Positions 17,163 through 24,836 of a stretch of 29,151 nucleotides of DNA are shown here, piece by piece. Under the pieces are notes generated by a model that was not told the DNA's origin, did no database searches, and saw only the letters and a program-made list of their open reading frames with translations. The translations under genes were made by a program, and so were the position numbers. Source of the stretch: CAZCZZ01 sp964503335 (GTDB lineage Bacteria > Verrucomicrobiota > Kiritimatiellia > CAIVKH01); contig CAZCZZ010000055.1 of the NCBI GenBank assembly GCA_964503335.1, positions 1-29,151 on the forward strand. Reading direction: 5' to 3'. The first letter of the stretch is position 1; the number at the start of each line of letters is the position of its first letter.

Positions 17163-17597
17163 CTATTCTTCAATGACTGTTACGTTTCCCTCGGCATCCT
17201 CGTGAACCGTGATTCCTTCCTCGGAATCCACTACCACGGTATTTCCCTCTTCGTCCTGCGCTACGACGTTTCCATCCGCGTCCTCGACGGCCGTGACACC
17301 CGTTTCGGCGTCGTGCGCCACGGTGTTGCCCTCTTCATCCGTCGCCACGACATTGCCTTCCTCATCTTCGACCACGGTGACCCCGGTTTCGGCATCATGC
17401 GTCGTGACCGTGCCGTCTTCGTCATCGACATGGATCATGTTCCCATCCTCGTCGGCGATGGTCGTCGTCGTTTCGGTCTCCACCGCGGTGACACCCTCAT
17501 CCTCGTCCATGGTCACTACCGTCGTTTGAGCCATGGCAGCCCCCGCAAAGCCCGCAATCACCATCAATGCCAGCCGTCGAATCCATAACGTCATCAT
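17163..17597 (-). CDS. Small secreted acidic repeat protein, function unknown
   Basis: 144 residues: a signal peptide (IRRLALMVIAGFAGAAMAQ, cleavage near residue 24), then ~120 residues made only of short acidic repeats of 9-10 residues. Typical units are VEDEEGNVV, ATDEEGNTV, AHDAETGVT, AVEDADGNVV, AQDEEGNTV and VVDSEEGITV. The protein is extremely rich in Asp, Glu, Val, Thr and Gly and has no Lys after the signal peptide. The alternation of hydrophobic strands and acidic turns suggests a stacked beta-structure that could bind cations; this is inference. The start is supported by AGGGAG (17604-17609) 6 nt upstream of the ATG. I do not recognise a named family. Confidence 0.75.
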   Translation of the reverse strand: MMTLWIRRLALMVIAGFAGAAMAQTTVVTMDEDEGVTAVETETTTTIADEDGNMIHVDDEDGTVTTHDAETGVTVVEDEEGNVVATDEEGNTVAHDAETGVTAVEDADGNVVAQDEEGNTVVVDSEEGITVHEDAEGNVTVIEE

Positions 17598-17714
17598 GCA
17601 CTACTCCCTGTCGTTATTGTTTCGGACACTGCCTAAAGTCTGATTTATCGCAGCCACCCGTTCAAATACATTTCCCGTGGAGTCGGCAGGCACCTCGCTG
17701 CTACTCTCACCCCC

Positions 17715-18455
17715 ATGAACGAACAGGAACCCAAAGGCATCACGTTTCAGCCCGATATCTACCCGAAAGTCCTGGAACTGCTGCCACCGCCACCGGCCCG
17801 CATCCTGGACGTAGGCGCCGGCGAGGGCTATTTCACCAAGGTCCTGCGCGACAAAGGCTACGAGGTCGAGGCGTGCGACTACCTGCAGGAAATCTTCAAG
17901 GTGAAGGATGTTCCGTTCCACAAGGCGGACCTCAATCTCTCGATTCCGCTCCCCGACAACACCTACGACGCGATCGTTTCGATTGAAGTGCTGGAACACC
18001 TCGAAAACCACATCCGGTTCATGAGTGAAATCATGCGGGTGACGAAACCCGGCGGACGCCTCGTGCTTACGACACCCAACGTGCTGAGCATCCCGTCGCG
18101 CTGGCACTTCTTCCTCTACGGCTACACCGACTGCGCGCCGCGCCCGCTCGATCCCCGGCTGAAGGAGTACTTCATGCTTCACATCAACCCGATCAGCGTC
18201 CCGGAAATCATCTTCCTGCTCGAACGCTTCGGGGGTGAAATGGTCGACCTCGCAACGAACCGCATCCGTCGCAGCGCGCGCCTTCCGATGCTCCTCCTCT
18301 ACCCCCTCTTCGCCTTCGCCCTGAAAGCCAAACTGTTGAGGAAACAGTACGCTGACTTACATGAAGTCTACCGCAGCCACATCAAGTGGGTTCTCCACCC
18401 TGCCAACCTGATGGGCCGGATCACCATCGCCGTCGGCCGTAAAAAGTCGCCGTAG
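17715..18455 (+). CDS. Class I SAM-dependent methyltransferase
   Basis: A 246-residue protein with the class I Rossmann methyltransferase signature: motif I ILDVGAGEGYF (~30-40), the acidic end of strand 2 at VEACDY, YDAIVSIEVLEHLENH (motif IV region), and VTKPGGRLVLTTPN. It is closest to the Methyltransf_11/23 group. A hydrophobic stretch near residues 195-210 (LPMLLLYPLFAFALKAKLL) may contact the membrane. It converges with the LPS glycosyltransferase (12-bp gap), so a role in modifying an envelope glycolipid or a quinone-like lipid is conceivable, but the substrate cannot be read from the sequence. There is no Shine-Dalgarno sequence before the ATG. Confidence 0.87.
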   Translation: MNEQEPKGITFQPDIYPKVLELLPPPPARILDVGAGEGYFTKVLRDKGYEVEACDYLQEIFKVKDVPFHKADLNLSIPLPDNTYDAIVSIEVLEHLENHIRFMSEIMRVTKPGGRLVLTTPNVLSIPSRWHFFLYGYTDCAPRPLDPRLKEYFMLHINPISVPEIIFLLERFGGEMVDLATNRIRRSARLPMLLLYPLFAFALKAKLLRKQYADLHEVYRSHIKWVLHPANLMGRITIAVGRKKSP

Positions 18456-18463
18456 TCGAGACG

Positions 18464-18505
18464 CTGACTACTGTCTCCTGTCTCCTGACTTCTGACTCCC
18501 GGCTC
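18464..18505. repeat. 7-bp tandem repeat running into the glycosyltransferase 3' end
   Basis: Six heptads can be read on the plus strand: CTGACTA, CTGTCTC, CTGTCTC, CTGACTT, CTGACTC, CCGGCTC. The glycosyltransferase stop codon (18468-18470) lies in the first unit. The last ~11 codons of that gene are therefore repeat DNA. Confidence 0.8.
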
Positions 18506-19277
18506 TCAGCTTCTTCTCCTCCAAACACAACTCCCAGAGCTTCGCATACTTCATGCAGACGCCGAAGGCGCTGACGAGGGCGATGAGGAAGCCGCGTTTG
18601 CCGTCGAGAAACCCAAGGCGAAGGATGTAGGCCTTGAAGAACCGGAAGAAGGGTCGGATGAGAAAGTCGGTCCAGCAGAAGCGGTAGCCCGTCTTGAACT
18701 TCTCCTGTGCCGTGATCGACGAGAAGCGGTTCATCGTCTCAAGGTGATCGTGGATGTCGTCGTAGGTGTAGTGCCAAAGGTGCCCCTTGAGCCGTTTCAC
18801 CTCTCCGTTCACGATCACTTGGTCGTGCGGTTCCTGCCCGCCGCTGCGGCCTTTGTCCCGGAGAAAGAGTCTCAGCTTGAGATCCGGATACCACTCGCCG
18901 TGCCGGATCCACTTGCCGAGATAGTTTACCATCCGCGGGAACTCGTAGCCGGCGAACGGATTGTCGGCGCGCGAAAGCTCGGCGATGATCTCTTCGCGCA
19001 AGTCCGGCGACACCTCCTCGTCGGCGTCGAGGAAGAGGATCCAGGGATACGACGCCATCTTGCGGGTCAGGTTCTTCTGTCCGATGTAACCCGTCCATTC
19101 ATGCTGCGAGACGAGCGGCGTGTAGCGGCGACAAATCTCCACCGTGCGGTCGGTGCTGAAGCTGTCCACGACAATGATCTCGTCGCACCACGACAGGCTC
19201 TTCAGGCACCGCTCGATATTGTCCTCTTCATTGAGCGTCGTAATGCAGGCAGACACTTTGGCGCGTGGTTCAGTCAT
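18468..19277 (-). CDS. Family 2 glycosyltransferase, WaaE/KdtX-like (LPS core)
   Basis: A 269-residue GT2 enzyme of the type that adds a sugar to the LPS inner core. The GT-A fold motifs are visible: VSACITTLNEEDNIERCL (N-terminus), EIIVVDSFSTDRT (38-45), and the metal-binding DxD in ILFLDADEE (D84, D86). Later come GEWYPDLKLRLFLRDKGR and HLWHYTYDDI, typical of the WaaE-like subgroup. The C-terminal tail AGSQKSGDRRQ is encoded by 7-bp tandem repeats and is probably not functional. Its ATG overlaps the heptosyltransferase stop by 4 bp. Context with lpxK and the heptosyltransferase supports an LPS role. Confidence 0.9.
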   Translation of the reverse strand: MTEPRAKVSACITTLNEEDNIERCLKSLSWCDEIIVVDSFSTDRTVEICRRYTPLVSQHEWTGYIGQKNLTRKMASYPWILFLDADEEVSPDLREEIIAELSRADNPFAGYEFPRMVNYLGKWIRHGEWYPDLKLRLFLRDKGRSGGQEPHDQVIVNGEVKRLKGHLWHYTYDDIHDHLETMNRFSSITAQEKFKTGYRFCWTDFLIRPFFRFFKAYILRLGFLDGKRGFLIALVSAFGVCMKYAKLWELCLEEKKLRAGSQKSGDRRQ

Positions 19278-20296
19278 GACAGCAAGAGCTCCTCAACGGC
19301 GCTTAGCACGACGTCCGGTTTTAGCTCCGCGAGACACCTCTCCGCCTCGGCGTCGGTCCGTGCAATGTCGCGCGAACCCTGCATCGAGGCGCGGATCACA
19401 CGATGCCCCTCGCCCAGCGGACCCGTCTTCCCGGGATCGGTAAGTCCATAGATCGCCACCACACGCGCACCCACGGCGGCCGCAAGATGCATTCCGCCGC
19501 TGTCGTTGCAGACCACGACCTTGCAGCGCGACAGCACGGCCGCGAAGGTTTCGAGGTCCGTCTTTCCCGCGAGATTGGTTCCCGCGCCGATACCGCGTAC
19601 AACGGCATCACCCAGTTCACGTTCCGCGGCCGATCCGAGAATGACCAAACCGGCCTTCGATGCGATCGCACGACCCACAGCGATGAAGGAGTCCGACGGC
19701 CATCGCTTCGACGGACCGCGCGCGGCTCCCGGAATCAGCGCGACAACCGGTTGGCGAAGGCCATCAAGCAAGACATCGGCCTGCTGCATCGCCTTCGCCG
19801 ACGGGTTGAGCTGCGGACCTGGCAGTGGGCGTTGATCGAGCACGCCGAGAATGGACGCCATTTCATACTGTTGGTGTTGGAGGTCAGGCGAAGAAGGCGC
19901 GGCGACTTTGCGCGTCAGCATGAAACTGCGTCCGTGACCCGGCAATCCGACGCGCTCAGGAATGCAGGCGAGGAACGGAACCAGTGCGGAGCGGAAGGAA
20001 TTCGGAAGGATATAGCTCACGGCAAAGCGTTGAGAGCGGAGGAACGAAGCGGTACCGAACGTGCCCGATGGGCTCTCCACCAGCGTGACCACATCGGAAG
20101 GTGCGCCGTGCATGTTCCAAAGCGGCACAAGGCCCGGCTTGGAGAGCAGCGTGATCGAACACGCAGGATTCGCCGCCTGGAAGGCCTGCAGGGCGGGCAT
20201 TGCCATGATGGCATCGCCCAGCCAGTTGACGCCCACGACCAGCGCGCGGTCCTCGCGTCCGTCAGTTCTTGAAGCAGATTTTGCGGATGAAGGCAT
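19274..20296 (-). CDS. waaF: LPS heptosyltransferase II-type (WaaF family, GT9)
   Basis: A GT9 enzyme that transfers heptose from ADP-heptose to the growing LPS core at the cytoplasmic face of the inner membrane. Family motifs are ALVVGVNWLGDAIMAMPAL near the N-terminus, LIPGAARGPSKRWP in the middle, and CNDSGGMHLAAAVGARVVAI followed by YGLTDPGKTGPLG in the sugar-nucleotide site. The ATG at 20296 is chosen because GGAAAG lies 5 nt upstream; the ATG at 20326 would lengthen the overlap with lpxK. From 20296 the product is 340 residues, near the family norm, and overlaps lpxK by 35 bp. Assignment to WaaF rather than WaaC rests on motif style. Confidence 0.9.
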   Translation of the reverse strand: MPSSAKSASRTDGREDRALVVGVNWLGDAIMAMPALQAFQAANPACSITLLSKPGLVPLWNMHGAPSDVVTLVESPSGTFGTASFLRSQRFAVSYILPNSFRSALVPFLACIPERVGLPGHGRSFMLTRKVAAPSSPDLQHQQYEMASILGVLDQRPLPGPQLNPSAKAMQQADVLLDGLRQPVVALIPGAARGPSKRWPSDSFIAVGRAIASKAGLVILGSAAERELGDAVVRGIGAGTNLAGKTDLETFAAVLSRCKVVVCNDSGGMHLAAAVGARVVAIYGLTDPGKTGPLGEGHRVIRASMQGSRDIARTDAEAERCLAELKPDVVLSAVEELLLS

Positions 20297-21425
20297 CAAA
20301 GCTTTCCGCGCCGGAGAGCAGCTCAATCTCCACGCGCAGGTAATAGATGGGAATGTCGCGCCGCTCGATCATCGGGAACCGCACGGCATCCTTCTCGGTC
20401 GTGACCACAATCTTCGCGCCGCGCTGCATGCCGCGGTTGATCGCCTCGAGAACCTCCATTTGCGTGTATCGGTGATGGTCCGTGTAGCGCTTGTGGAACA
20501 TGACTTTCGCACCCAGTCGCACAAGCTCGTCCTCGAAGCCCTTGGGCTGGGCGATTCCCGAGATCGCGCTGACGGGCATATCCTTGAGATAGTCGAGATC
20601 CTTGCGCTCGCCGGTGTACACGTTCTGGAGATAGCGGGCACAGTGACGGCATTCGGTGATCGGTGCGTCGCGGTTGTAGGCGCGAAGTTCGTCCTTCAGC
20701 TCCTGTGCGCCGTCTCCGTTCGACTTGGTGATGAAGATAAATCCCGCCCGCTTGATGTTGCGGATGGGCTCGCGGAGGATGCCGCGCGGAAGCATCCTGC
20801 GGTTCCCGAACGGATTCGTGCGATCTACGAGCACGATATCAAGCCGGTGTTGCAGGTCGAGATACTGGAATCCGTCGTCGAGGATGAGCGTGTCGCATCC
20901 CAGCTTCTGGATGGCGTATTTGCCCGCCTTCACGCGATCGCGATCCACGACCACGGCCACGTCCTTCAGGTTCGACGCCAGCATGAACGGCTCGTCGCCG
21001 CTGATCGCGGAATCGAGGAGGAGCTGCTTGCCGTCCGACACCACCTGGGGCAACTGGCGCTTGGCCTTGCCTGTGAGCTTGTTGACCCATCGGGTCAGCG
21101 CGGACGCCTCATCGCGCTTGTAACCGCGACTGAGGATCGCGACCTTCCGTCCGCTGGCTTGAAGTGTGCGCGCAAACTTCTCCACGATCGGCGTCTTGCC
21201 CGTGCCACCCACCGTGAGGTTACCGATACTGATCACCTGGACGCCCAATGTGTACGGACGCATGAGCCGGTGGCGATAGAGCCACAACCGGAACTGCACC
21301 AGGCTCGCGAAGATGCCGGAGAGACTGCGCAGAAAGGCCCGCATGGCGTCGGCCCCACGATCATGCCGGCGATCTTCAATGACGCTCAGCATGTACGTTT
21401 CTAATTTTTCCAAACGATTTGCCAT
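20262..21425 (-). CDS. lpxK: Tetraacyldisaccharide 4'-kinase
   Basis: LpxK phosphorylates the lipid A precursor at the 4' position in the inner membrane. Diagnostic features are a membrane-associated N-terminal helix, the Walker A loop VISIGNLTVGGTGKTPIVEK (residues ~64-83), ILSRGYKR, VSDGKQLLLDSAISGDEP, and the DTLILDDGFQYLDLQHRLDI segment. From the ATG at 21425 the protein has 387 residues, longer than enterobacterial LpxK (~328), with a modest N-terminal extension. An in-frame ATG at 21467 is less likely. First gene of the lpxK-heptosyltransferase-glycosyltransferase operon; divergent from hemQ. Confidence 0.94.
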   Translation of the reverse strand: MANRLEKLETYMLSVIEDRRHDRGADAMRAFLRSLSGIFASLVQFRLWLYRHRLMRPYTLGVQVISIGNLTVGGTGKTPIVEKFARTLQASGRKVAILSRGYKRDEASALTRWVNKLTGKAKRQLPQVVSDGKQLLLDSAISGDEPFMLASNLKDVAVVVDRDRVKAGKYAIQKLGCDTLILDDGFQYLDLQHRLDIVLVDRTNPFGNRRMLPRGILREPIRNIKRAGFIFITKSNGDGAQELKDELRAYNRDAPITECRHCARYLQNVYTGERKDLDYLKDMPVSAISGIAQPKGFEDELVRLGAKVMFHKRYTDHHRYTQMEVLEAINRGMQRGAKIVVTTEKDAVRFPMIERRDIPIYYLRVEIELLSGAESFDAFIRKICFKN

Positions 21426-21546
21426 AGAATCCCGACCCAAGCGCGGAATGTTGCCACCGTGTCTCACAAAGCGTCAAGAAACGTGCTGACTGGGCTCAAC
21501 AACGGGACTGGCAAGGGATTGCATTATCCGTTACTTTCTTCGCCCT

Positions 21547-22278
21547 ATGCGTCCAGAAAAGCCAAACCAGCCTGCTGTGCCTGACCTTAGCGAGAAGGGT
21601 CGGGATGCGGCGGGGAATCCGACTTCACTCAACCGTCGCCTCTTTGTGCAGCTGCTCGCCTTTGGGCGTTGCGGCGACATCAAGCCCCTGATCAAGGCCT
21701 TGCAGGGCTCCGGGGTGAAGGGTGCGTTGTATCTTGATATCAACGATCCGCAGGGTGTCGCCTTGGCCGCGACGCATGAGGATCCGTCGTATTTCGTTAC
21801 TGCGCTGCGCGATTTCCTCGTTGAGTCACCGTTCGCCGGACTCACAGCAAAGGAAGAGTTCACGATGATGGGGCGTTCCTATTCCATCGGCTACGAAGCT
21901 GACCTGGAGAACGTCCTCATCAAGCGACCGCTTCATCGCATCACCAATCCCGAATGGCCGTGGGCAGTGTGGTATCCGCTCCGTCGCAAGGGTAGTTTCG
22001 AGAAGCTTCCGCCGGATGAACAGAAGGCGATCCTCGGCGAGCATGGCCAGCTCGGCATGATGTTCAGCGCGGGCGGATTCGGACACGACATCCGCCTCGA
22101 CTGCCGCGGGCTCGACAAGAACGACAACGATTTCGTCATCGGCCTCATCGGCGCCGAGCTCTTTCCGCTGTCCGCCATGGTCCAGGCCATGCGCAAGACG
22201 CGTCAGACATCGGAGTTTCTCGAACGTCTCGGCCCGTTCTTCATCGGCAAAGCTATCTGGCAGTCCCAGGGTTCATGA
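21547..22278 (+). CDS. hemQ: Chlorite-dismutase-family haem protein, coproheme decarboxylase HemQ
   Basis: A 243-residue member of the chlorite-dismutase/HemQ family. In the coproporphyrin pathway HemQ (ChdC) decarboxylates coproheme to haem b using peroxide. Seen here: PEWPWAVWYPLRRKGSFEKL, with Y143 at the place of the catalytic tyrosine of Gram-positive enzymes; GEHGQLG, with H166 as the probable proximal iron ligand; and ELFPLSAMVQAMRKTRQTSE followed by GPFFIGKAIW at the C-terminus. No chlorite-dismutase-type distal arginine can be assigned confidently. The stop overlaps the hemE start (ATGA), and hemY follows, which supports HemQ rather than chlorite dismutase. The start at 21547 has no clear ribosome-binding site. 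Confidence 0.88.
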   Translation: MRPEKPNQPAVPDLSEKGRDAAGNPTSLNRRLFVQLLAFGRCGDIKPLIKALQGSGVKGALYLDINDPQGVALAATHEDPSYFVTALRDFLVESPFAGLTAKEEFTMMGRSYSIGYEADLENVLIKRPLHRITNPEWPWAVWYPLRRKGSFEKLPPDEQKAILGEHGQLGMMFSAGGFGHDIRLDCRGLDKNDNDFVIGLIGAELFPLSAMVQAMRKTRQTSEFLERLGPFFIGKAIWQSQGS

Positions 22279-23306
22279 TCACCGACTCCACATTCCTCAA
22301 GGCCTGTCGTCGCGAACCAGTCGATCACACGCCCGTCTGGTTCATGCGCCAGGCCGGTCGCTACATGCCGGAATACCGGGCCATCAAGGCGCAGCACCGG
22401 TCCATTCTCGACATGGTGAAAGATCCGGCGGTCGCGACGGAAATCACGATGCAGCCGATCCGGGCCTTTCCGCTCGATGCCGCGATCATCTTCGCCGACA
22501 TCCTCACCCTGCTCGAACCGATGGGACTTCAACTCGAATTCATCAAGGGTGAAGGTCCACTCATTCACAATCCACTGCGCACCGTCGCCGACATCGACGC
22601 CTTGAAGCCCTGCTCGCCGCAGGAGCTCGGCTTCACGCTGGATGCGATCCGCATGACGAAGCGCGAGTTGGGCGAAAAGACTCCGCTTCTCGGATTCTCC
22701 GGCGCACCCTTCACCCTCGCCTGCTACGCGATCGAAGGCGGCGCCTCGCGGGACTTCAAACTCGCGAAGCAGCTCATGTACAGCGACCCCGCGGCATGGC
22801 ACAACCTGATGGACAAACTCGCCATCGCCATCGGCGATTATCTCGCGGCGCAAATCGAAGCCGGAGCGGATGCGATTCAGCTCTTCGACAGCTGGGTCGG
22901 CGCTCTGAGCGCGAGCGACTACCGTGAATTCGTCCTGCCCCACAGCCGGAAGGCCATGGAGATCGCTGTACGCACCAGGAGCGTACCGCGAATCCACTTC
23001 GGCACCGGCACCTCGGCTTGGCTTCCCCTGTTGAAGGAAGCGGGCGCCGACGTCGTGGGCGTGGATTGGCGTATCGACCTCGACAAGGCGTGGGACCAGC
23101 TCGGCAGCGACGTCGCCGTGCAGGGCAATCTTGACCCGGTCATCCTGTTCAGCACGCCCGACGAGATTCGCCGTCAGGCCACGCGAATACTCCAGAGCGT
23201 CAAGGGTCGCCCGGGCCACATCTTCAACCTCGGCCACGGCATCCTTGAGCACACGCCGGTTGACCATGTGCATAGGTTGGCGGATTTTGTCCGTACATGG
23301 ACATGA
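22275..23306 (+). CDS. hemE: Uroporphyrinogen decarboxylase
   Basis: HemE converts uroporphyrinogen III to coproporphyrinogen III in the cytoplasm. The 343-residue length is standard. Family signatures are TPVWFMRQAGRYMPEYR (arginines of the active-site cleft), PIRAFPLDAAIIFADIL, GFSGAPFTLACYAIEGG, GADAIQLFDSWVGALS, and GVDWRIDLDKAW near the C-terminus. It overlaps hemQ by 4 bp and hemY by about 10 bp, so the three genes are almost certainly translationally coupled. Confidence 0.97.
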   Translation: MITDSTFLKACRREPVDHTPVWFMRQAGRYMPEYRAIKAQHRSILDMVKDPAVATEITMQPIRAFPLDAAIIFADILTLLEPMGLQLEFIKGEGPLIHNPLRTVADIDALKPCSPQELGFTLDAIRMTKRELGEKTPLLGFSGAPFTLACYAIEGGASRDFKLAKQLMYSDPAAWHNLMDKLAIAIGDYLAAQIEAGADAIQLFDSWVGALSASDYREFVLPHSRKAMEIAVRTRSVPRIHFGTGTSAWLPLLKEAGADVVGVDWRIDLDKAWDQLGSDVAVQGNLDPVILFSTPDEIRRQATRILQSVKGRPGHIFNLGHGILEHTPVDHVHRLADFVRTWT

Positions 23307-24715
23307 GTGAATCACCGACCAAGGTCATCGTCGTCGGCGCAGGCATCGCCGGACTCGCCACAGCCTACTACCTCGAAAAGAAAGCCCGCGAAAAGGGCAG
23401 CGCGATTCAGGTCACGCTGCTTGAAGCGTCGGGTCGCATCGGCGGAAAGATCATAACGGAACACGTGGATGAGTTCACCGTGGAAGGCGGGCCGGACTCC
23501 TTCGTGACCGAGAAGCCGGCGTTTCTCGAGCTCTGCCATGATCTCGGACTGGGCGGCGATCTCATCCCGTCAAACGAGATCCAGCGCAAGGTCTACGTGC
23601 TGCGCAACGGGAAACCGATCGAGTTCCCTGCGGGCTTCCGCTTGACGATTCCGACAGAGATCAAACCCTTCATCTTCTCGCCGCTCATCTCCATGCCCGG
23701 GAAGCTGAGAATGGCGATGGACATCTTTGTGCCGCCGTTGAGCGGCGACGGCGATGTAACCCTGGGCGAGTTCATTGGTCGACGCCTTGGCAAAGAAGCC
23801 GTGGACCGGATCGCGGGACCCTTGATGGCCGGCATCTTTGTCTCCGACCCGTACCGCTTGAGCATGAAGAGCACATTCCCCCGATTCCTCGCCATGGAGA
23901 AGAAGTACGGGAGCCTCATTCGTGCGGCCCGTGCGGGAAAGAAGAACCCGCCGCCCCCCAATCCCCTTGCTGCGGGAAATGCCATGTTCAACTCACTGAA
24001 GCACGGCGTCGGCAGCATCCTGCCCGCACTCCAACAGCGCATCGCAGGACCGATCCAGACCAACACACCCGTGGCTCACATAGAACGTAAAGGGGAAGTC
24101 CTCGTCGTTGTGACCAAGCAGGGCGACAGGCTTGAAGCCGATCACGTTGTGCTCTGCACTCCCGCCTATCTCGCGGCGGGGATGGTGAAGGCGGAGTCGG
24201 GTGAACTCGCGGAGCGACTGAACGCGATTCGCTACGTCAGCACAGCGACCGTGTCGATGGGCTTCCTGCTATCGGACCTTCCCGCGGGCAAGGAACTCGA
24301 CGGCTTTGGCGTGATGATTCCGCCATCCGAAAAGCGCGATGTGCTCGCGGTCACATGGTCATCCGTGAAATTCCGTCATCGCGCGCCACGCGGCTGTTTC
24401 CTGCTTCGCGCCTTTATCGGAGGCTACTCAAACGAAAACGCCGCGGTGCAGCCGGATGACGTCCTGCTCGCCTCCGCCCGCAAGGAATTTGAATCGCTTT
24501 TCGGCATCACACAGGACCCGATCGTTCAGCGCATCTACCGCTGGACCAAGGGCAACCCGCAGTACGACGTTGGACACCTTGATCGCGTCGACGAACTGGA
24601 GCGTTTGGCCACCACCATCCCGGGCCTTCACCTCGCCGGCAGCGCCTATCGCGGCATCGGCATGCCCGACTGCGTCCACAGCGCCCGCACGGTCGCCGAA
24701 CGCATTCTGGCGTAG
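23297..24715 (+). CDS. hemY: Protoporphyrinogen/coproporphyrinogen oxidase, HemY/CgoX type
   Basis: A 472-residue FAD enzyme with the dinucleotide-binding motif VIVVGAGIAGLATAYYLEKK at the N-terminus, followed by LLEASGRIGGKI and VEGGPDSFVTEKP, the substrate/FAD region typical of HemY. The C-terminus carries the second FAD motif LHLAGSAYRGIGMPDCVHSA. Next to hemQ, the likely reaction is oxidation of coproporphyrinogen III to coproporphyrin III rather than protoporphyrinogen oxidation. The ferrochelatase (cpfC) that the pathway needs is not in this window. A second in-frame ATG at 23303 forms an ATGA overlap with the hemE stop and could be the true start. Confidence 0.95.
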   Translation: MDMSESPTKVIVVGAGIAGLATAYYLEKKAREKGSAIQVTLLEASGRIGGKIITEHVDEFTVEGGPDSFVTEKPAFLELCHDLGLGGDLIPSNEIQRKVYVLRNGKPIEFPAGFRLTIPTEIKPFIFSPLISMPGKLRMAMDIFVPPLSGDGDVTLGEFIGRRLGKEAVDRIAGPLMAGIFVSDPYRLSMKSTFPRFLAMEKKYGSLIRAARAGKKNPPPPNPLAAGNAMFNSLKHGVGSILPALQQRIAGPIQTNTPVAHIERKGEVLVVVTKQGDRLEADHVVLCTPAYLAAGMVKAESGELAERLNAIRYVSTATVSMGFLLSDLPAGKELDGFGVMIPPSEKRDVLAVTWSSVKFRHRAPRGCFLLRAFIGGYSNENAAVQPDDVLLASARKEFESLFGITQDPIVQRIYRWTKGNPQYDVGHLDRVDELERLATTIPGLHLAGSAYRGIGMPDCVHSARTVAERILA

Positions 24716-24724
24716 AGGCCCACT

Positions 24725-24792
24725 GGTAGGGCGAGGCGTCCCTGCCGAGCCGTGACCGTTGCCAACGGCTCACCCGGAGGGTTCGCCCTACC
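24725..24792. repeat. 68-bp REP-like imperfect palindrome
   Basis: The outer arms GGTAGGGCGA (24725-24734) and TCGCCCTACC (24783-24792) are perfectly complementary. CCCT/AGGG (24740-24743 and 24778-24781) and GAGCCGT/ACGGCTC (24747-24753 and 24765-24771) extend the stem, with internal loops between. Near the tip, CCGTT/AACGG with a 3-nt loop is an alternative pairing. Size, position between genes and GTAGGG-type arms resemble REP elements. It may also end hemY transcription. Copy number is unknown from this window. Confidence 0.65.
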
Positions 24793-24797
24793 TACAC

Positions 24798-24827
24798 TTT
24801 ACTTTAGGTCTACATGTTTCCTATAGT
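24798..24827 (+). promoter_or_regulatory. Candidate promoter of pyrH
   Basis: TTTACT (24798-24803) and TATAGT (24822-24827) are separated by 18 bp. The -10 box ends only 9 nt before the pyrH ATG, so the transcript would be leaderless or nearly so. The missing Shine-Dalgarno sequence agrees with this. Confidence 0.4.
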
Positions 24828-24836
24828 CCCAACCCG

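Noticed and set aside
16518..17588. 356-codon open frame on the plus strand across the acidic repeat gene and the murJ 5' part
   Set aside because: The repeat structure keeps the opposite strand open (Ser/Thr/Val-rich product). The minus strand has a signal peptide, a Shine-Dalgarno site and, for murJ, clear homology.
21426..21546. Divergent lpxK-hemQ gap searched for promoters
   Set aside because: Only weak and ambiguous -35/-10 candidates were seen, so none is reported.
24759..24836. Upstream in-frame ATG extending pyrH by 26 residues
   Set aside because: The extension would be encoded by the REP-like palindrome and the likely promoter, and PyrH proteins do not carry such a segment.
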